31,927 bases of DNA from Gnetum montanum (taxonomy: Eukaryota; Streptophyta; Gnetopsida; Gnetales; Gnetaceae), in NCBI GenBank assembly GCA_015680685.1, contig MNCI01027273.1:1-31927 (forward strand), given 5' to 3'. Made by a program: the position numbers and the translations under genes. The notes beneath the pieces are model-generated. The model made no database searches, had not been told where the DNA came from, and saw only the letters and a list, made by a program, of their open reading frames with translations. Shown here one piece after another: positions 29,163-31,927 of the stretch. Position 1 is the stretch's first letter; each line of letters begins with the position of its first letter.

Positions 29163-29540
29163 GCTACAGTTCCTCCTTCACGGCCCGATCACTTTATCTT
29201 GCCTCTAATAGTGCTTGTTTCAACAACCTCACCCGCGATTCGCAAGAACAATGGTATCTTCTGTTCTCTTCTTTGGTTGCAGGTTACTTGTTATGAGGAC
29301 GTTGTTCGAAGGTGCGTTCATCTGAGTGGTGTAATACCGACAGCATTTTGAGATGGCTACTTAAGTTGGCCTGTCCACTCGAGGGGTGCATCCTTGTGTT
29401 CCTCGTAATTCTACCCCTAGCCCTTATCAGTATCCTTAACTATCCCATCTGCTTCCCTTACGCAAAATGTGAAACACTCTCCGCATTTGCATTACACTCA
29501 AGTCCATGAACCGGCGTAACGCAACTCGCCTAGTGGACGC

Positions 29541-29556
29541 AAAAAAAAAGGGGGGG
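29541..29556 (+). other. A9G7 polypurine run, 380 bp before the 3' LTR
   Basis: Nine A followed by seven G is a textbook polypurine-tract composition, but it does not abut the LTR. Downstream at 29570 TGAAACACA resembles the LTR start TGAAACACC. The tract actually touching the LTR (AACAAAGAGGAGCCAT, 29920-29935) is weaker. Confidence 0.45.
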
Positions 29557-29935
29557 TCGGCAAAATGGGTGAAACACATCTCACCCAGGCCGTGTAGATG
29601 CAACAGAATTCGTCTATGCAACTCCCTTTGACACAAAATGATGGCATAACTCCATGCAAATGCAATCACAAGAGCATGCCTGAGTGCTTATGCATGAAGA
29701 TGCTATCCCCACCACATTTGGGTCTTCCTCGAACCACATTTGCGTCTTCCTCGAACCTGTTTCCTCCCGTACCATTCTATCCCTGGATTTTCTTATCCCT
29801 ACACCTCTACGTTAACAGGATTATACTTGAGTATCTCTTGATAAATGTTGTTGGTACTTTCATCAGTCCGGTGTTTCATATTCTTTGTCGACGTCTTTCG
29901 GGCAAGCCCTCTAACCGTCAACAAAGAGGAGCCAT

Positions 29936-31509
29936 TGAAACACCATAGAAATCACGAATTGGCCTAAGGCGAAGAGTCACGATTTGGGCGAAAGTTCACG
30001 GCAAAATTCCAAAAGGCAGAACGAGGCAAAGCGAGGCGAAACGGTGCCCAGCATCAAGTCTCTAAGTTCCTTACAGATTCCAAATTTTACTATGTTTTTT
30101 GTCTTTATGCTACATTACGCAACATAGCGTAATGATGCTTAGCGTAAAACGGCTTAATATGGTCTGACATCAGAAGGTAACTTACTTCAGAAGATTTGGT
30201 GAAGCTCAAGGCCTAAGCAGCGTAATATGCGACTTCTCGCATATTCTGCTAAGTCTTTTTGTCCAGAATCGAACTTACGCTCTGTTACGCAAGGTAGCGT
30301 AATGAGCTTCAAAAAGGTCAAAGGGAAAGTCCAAAGGAAGCGCGACAGATCAACTCCTTTCTTTTTGCAGATTGATCACCTTACGCTCGTTACGCTACGC
30401 AGCGTACATCATCGTAATTTATCGTCGAGTTGATCATTTTTACACTTTGCTGCGTAAGTGAGCGTAAAACAGCCTGACTCACTATTCCCATGCTTTGTTA
30501 CGCTCTGCCACACAACGCAGCGTAAACAAGTGTAACACAACATAAAGTTGGTTACGCATTCGCTATCCATACGCACAGTACGCTGATAAGTGTATTGTAC
30601 GTAATCATGAAGCAGTTTCGGAAAAAGTATCGACAGTGTGACGCGACATAGCCGGTTCATCAGGTCAATAGTATCCGAGAAGTTCGGGACATGTGTCATC
30701 AAGGCCATGCCTTTTCTGTATGTTGTCAAACTTATAAATACCCTGGTTGACAAAGAAACCAGGGACTTTTTTTGGGACTTTTTTAGAGCAGAGTGGCAAT
30801 TAGCATCTTCAACTTTTGGCAGTTATCATCTTTGAGCAGAAACAAGAGACATTCTTTAAGCATTGGCAGCAGGAGCGATCATACCTTTTGGCAAAAATAC
30901 AGTTCTCCCATCGATGATCCTTGGCAGTTTTGAGCAGAGACTACCTAGTGAAGAAGATAGATCAGAGATTGAGAGATCATCTGGTGAGGTTGGCAAGATC
31001 TATTGATCAGACACAGTTGGTTGATAGGCATCCGAGCTTGACCTTCCTTGCACTCCGTCTTTAGCTTACAAGGTAGACTAAGCTCCATTCTCCACTCCTT
31101 GTTAGACAGTTTTTCTTATTATTTTGTGTATGTTTTGCACAAGATAATCGGAATCTTCCCATTGTAACTTTGTGTACAAAATACTCAATTTTTCAGGTCA
31201 AAGTACAGATCTTGAAATCACGCATTTCGCTTAAATTCGATTCCCTTTTGTCGTGTTAACGTTGTCATCGTTGCGATTTATCTACATCGTTTTCCTCTTC
31301 TTTCGCGATTTATCGAATCAAATTGTTCCATGAAACACCTATAATCTTAGTCGATTTACTGATTTAGTAAGTCCCTGTCTGATCGACAAGACCATTCAGG
31401 GCACTACGAATTCGTTTTCTCCAGCACAGCCCTTGCATGAATCCGTGGTTAAGACTGTGTACACGGATTTTGTTTGGTATTCCAGCTACCGACATTTTCC
31501 GTCATTACA
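29936..31509 (+). repeat. 3' LTR of element C
   Basis: TGAAACACC...GTCATTACA, 1,574 bp, colinear with 14141-15713 throughout, including TTACGC/GCGTAA words, TATA box (30733-30740) and hairpin (30741-30764). Differences from the 5' LTR are scattered and mostly transitions, about ten in the first 150 bp and fewer later. Confidence 0.95.
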
Positions 31510-31780
31510 AGACTTAGTCCTTAATTAGAGTTAGCTAGTCTCTCAACCCTTCACCTTGATAGCATAGGAGAAAAAACCATAAAATACCATAAAAATCATA
31601 TACCTCGGACTTACTTAACCATACACTGTGACAACAACAAGTAAGTTTGGGAAGATAACGAATGATTAACCCTAAGTGTTCCATGGGGCGTTTAGGCATT
31701 TAGTCTGCGGAGTTCGACCGGATCGCGCGTGCTATGCTCATTTCGTATGGTTGAGTGTAGGGGTACCTCGCCACTCATCA
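31510..31780 (+). repeat. 3' LTR of element B, second part, with right AGACT duplication
   Basis: 31510-31514 is the right target duplication of C. From there the sequence follows the last 266 bp of B's 5' LTR (TAGTCCTTA...GGTTGAGTGTAGGGGTACCT...CTCATCA) and ends at 31780, before the right ACTAC duplication (31781-31785). Confidence 0.93.
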
Positions 31781-31785
31781 ACTAC

Positions 31786-31927
31786 AATAGAGAAAGAAGT
31801 AATGGCTATAGTGTTTTACACTAGAAAAATTTAGGCACTATGTCTTAGGCTATAAAGTATTTATACACACAGATCATAGTGAAATAAGGTTCCTAATGAA
31901 TAAACTAATGGTAAGCCTTTGCATCAT
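31786..31927 (+). pseudogene. RNase H of element A, 3' part (runs out of window)
   Basis: Resumes the reading interrupted at 9097: IEKEVMAIVFYTRK (catalytic Glu region), then, after a one-base insertion near 31830, RHYVLGYKVFIHTDHSEIRF with the Asp of the TDH motif, and MNKLM. The frame runs on at the window end; integrase and 3' LTR of A should follow outside. Confidence 0.85.

Larger units (their letters stand above)
28799..29935. other. 3' region of element C between repeat array 2 and LTR
   Basis: More GC-rich than the surroundings up to about 29300, then mixed. It contains a possible antisense exon (28941-29162) and a run of nine A and seven G (29541-29556). Short plus-strand open frames here (28823-29296 and others) show no domain and the longest overlaps the better-looking minus frame. 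Confidence 0.6.
14141..31509 (+). mobile_element. Element C, 17.4-kb TAT-lineage Ty3/gypsy retrotransposon with antisense gene
   Basis: LTRs 14141-15713 and 29936-31509, AGACT target duplications, order gag-protease-[antisense gene]-RT-RNase H-second RNase H-integrase-repeat array-3' LTR. The archaeal-type second RNase H places it in the TAT lineage (Ogre, Grande, Retand relatives), known for large size and additional ORFs. The LTR pair differs by a few percent by eye, mostly transitions, so it is not recent. Sense genes carry eleven premature stops (ten TAG) and frameshifts. It is the youngest insertion of the nest. Confidence 0.95.
9098..31780 (+). mobile_element. Element B, Athila-like deletion derivative, split by element C
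   Basis: B is bounded by ACTAC duplications, with LTRs 9098-10078 and 13477-14140 plus 31515-31780. Its internal part is only 3.4 kb. gag and protease are present; RT, RNase H and integrase are absent, with the loss near 12945. It belongs to the same family as A (colinear gag, protease, LTR), but its LTRs and primer site are better preserved. With no pol of its own it would have depended on enzymes from relatives, unless the deletion came after insertion. Its 3' LTR is interrupted by the 17.4-kb element C. Confidence 0.9.

Noticed and set aside
31510-31780. Solo LTR or separate element at the right end
   Set aside because: It is the remainder of B's 3' LTR, shown by the AGACT duplication and continuity with 13477-14140.

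Overview
This window is plant nuclear DNA made almost entirely of nested LTR retrotransposons. The evidence is 5-bp target duplications, a tRNA-Asp type primer site, plant-type Gag/Pol domains, a dual RNase H and heavy C-to-T decay. I see no host gene, tRNA or rRNA. The species cannot be named from the sequence. One 134-base N gap and two single-N joins show that this is a draft assembly.

Layout. (1) 1-1561: 5' end of an old Athila-like element D on the minus strand (LTR 490-1561, decayed tRNA-Asp primer site, start of gag), cut by the window edge. (2) 1562-3340: AT-rich DNA with nothing I recognise. (3) About 3342-3906: C-terminal remnant of a LINE reverse transcriptase. (4) Element A, an old Athila-like copy, begins at 3907. 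Its LTR, gag, protease, RT and part of RNase H run to 9097; the RNase H resumes at 31786 and leaves the window. (5) Element B, a younger member of the same family, sits inside A's RNase H between ACTAC duplications (9093-9097 and 31781-31785). It keeps gag and protease but lacks RT, RNase H and integrase. (6) Element C (14141-31509, 17.4 kb) sits inside B's 3' LTR between AGACT duplications (14136-14140 and 31510-31514). The second RNase H domain after the normal one marks it as TAT lineage.

Element C is the interesting part. Its sense strand has gag and protease (15966-19726), then a 5-kb interruption, then RT, two RNase H domains and integrase (24771-28238). The interruption is filled by an antisense multi-exon gene: ATG at 24283, stop at 20251, about 1,100 codons in roughly eight exons. 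Most exon joins carry canonical GT/AG signals, and the 3' joins agree in phase. Exon 2 resembles the HAD/FCP1 (NIF) phosphatase fold; the 3' exons encode a coiled coil and an acidic tail. Being antisense, its introns cannot be spliced out of the sense genomic RNA, which would explain why they survive inside a retroelement. Two arrays of one short degenerate repeat lie beyond this gene's 3' end and downstream of integrase.

All elements are dead copies. In C, 18 of the 23 premature stops I counted on the two strands are TAG, as expected from deamination of methylated CHG sites. Integrase has lost its second catalytic Asp. A 267-bp piece of C's gag-protease (18826-19092) is inverted between single Ns and is probably an assembly error.
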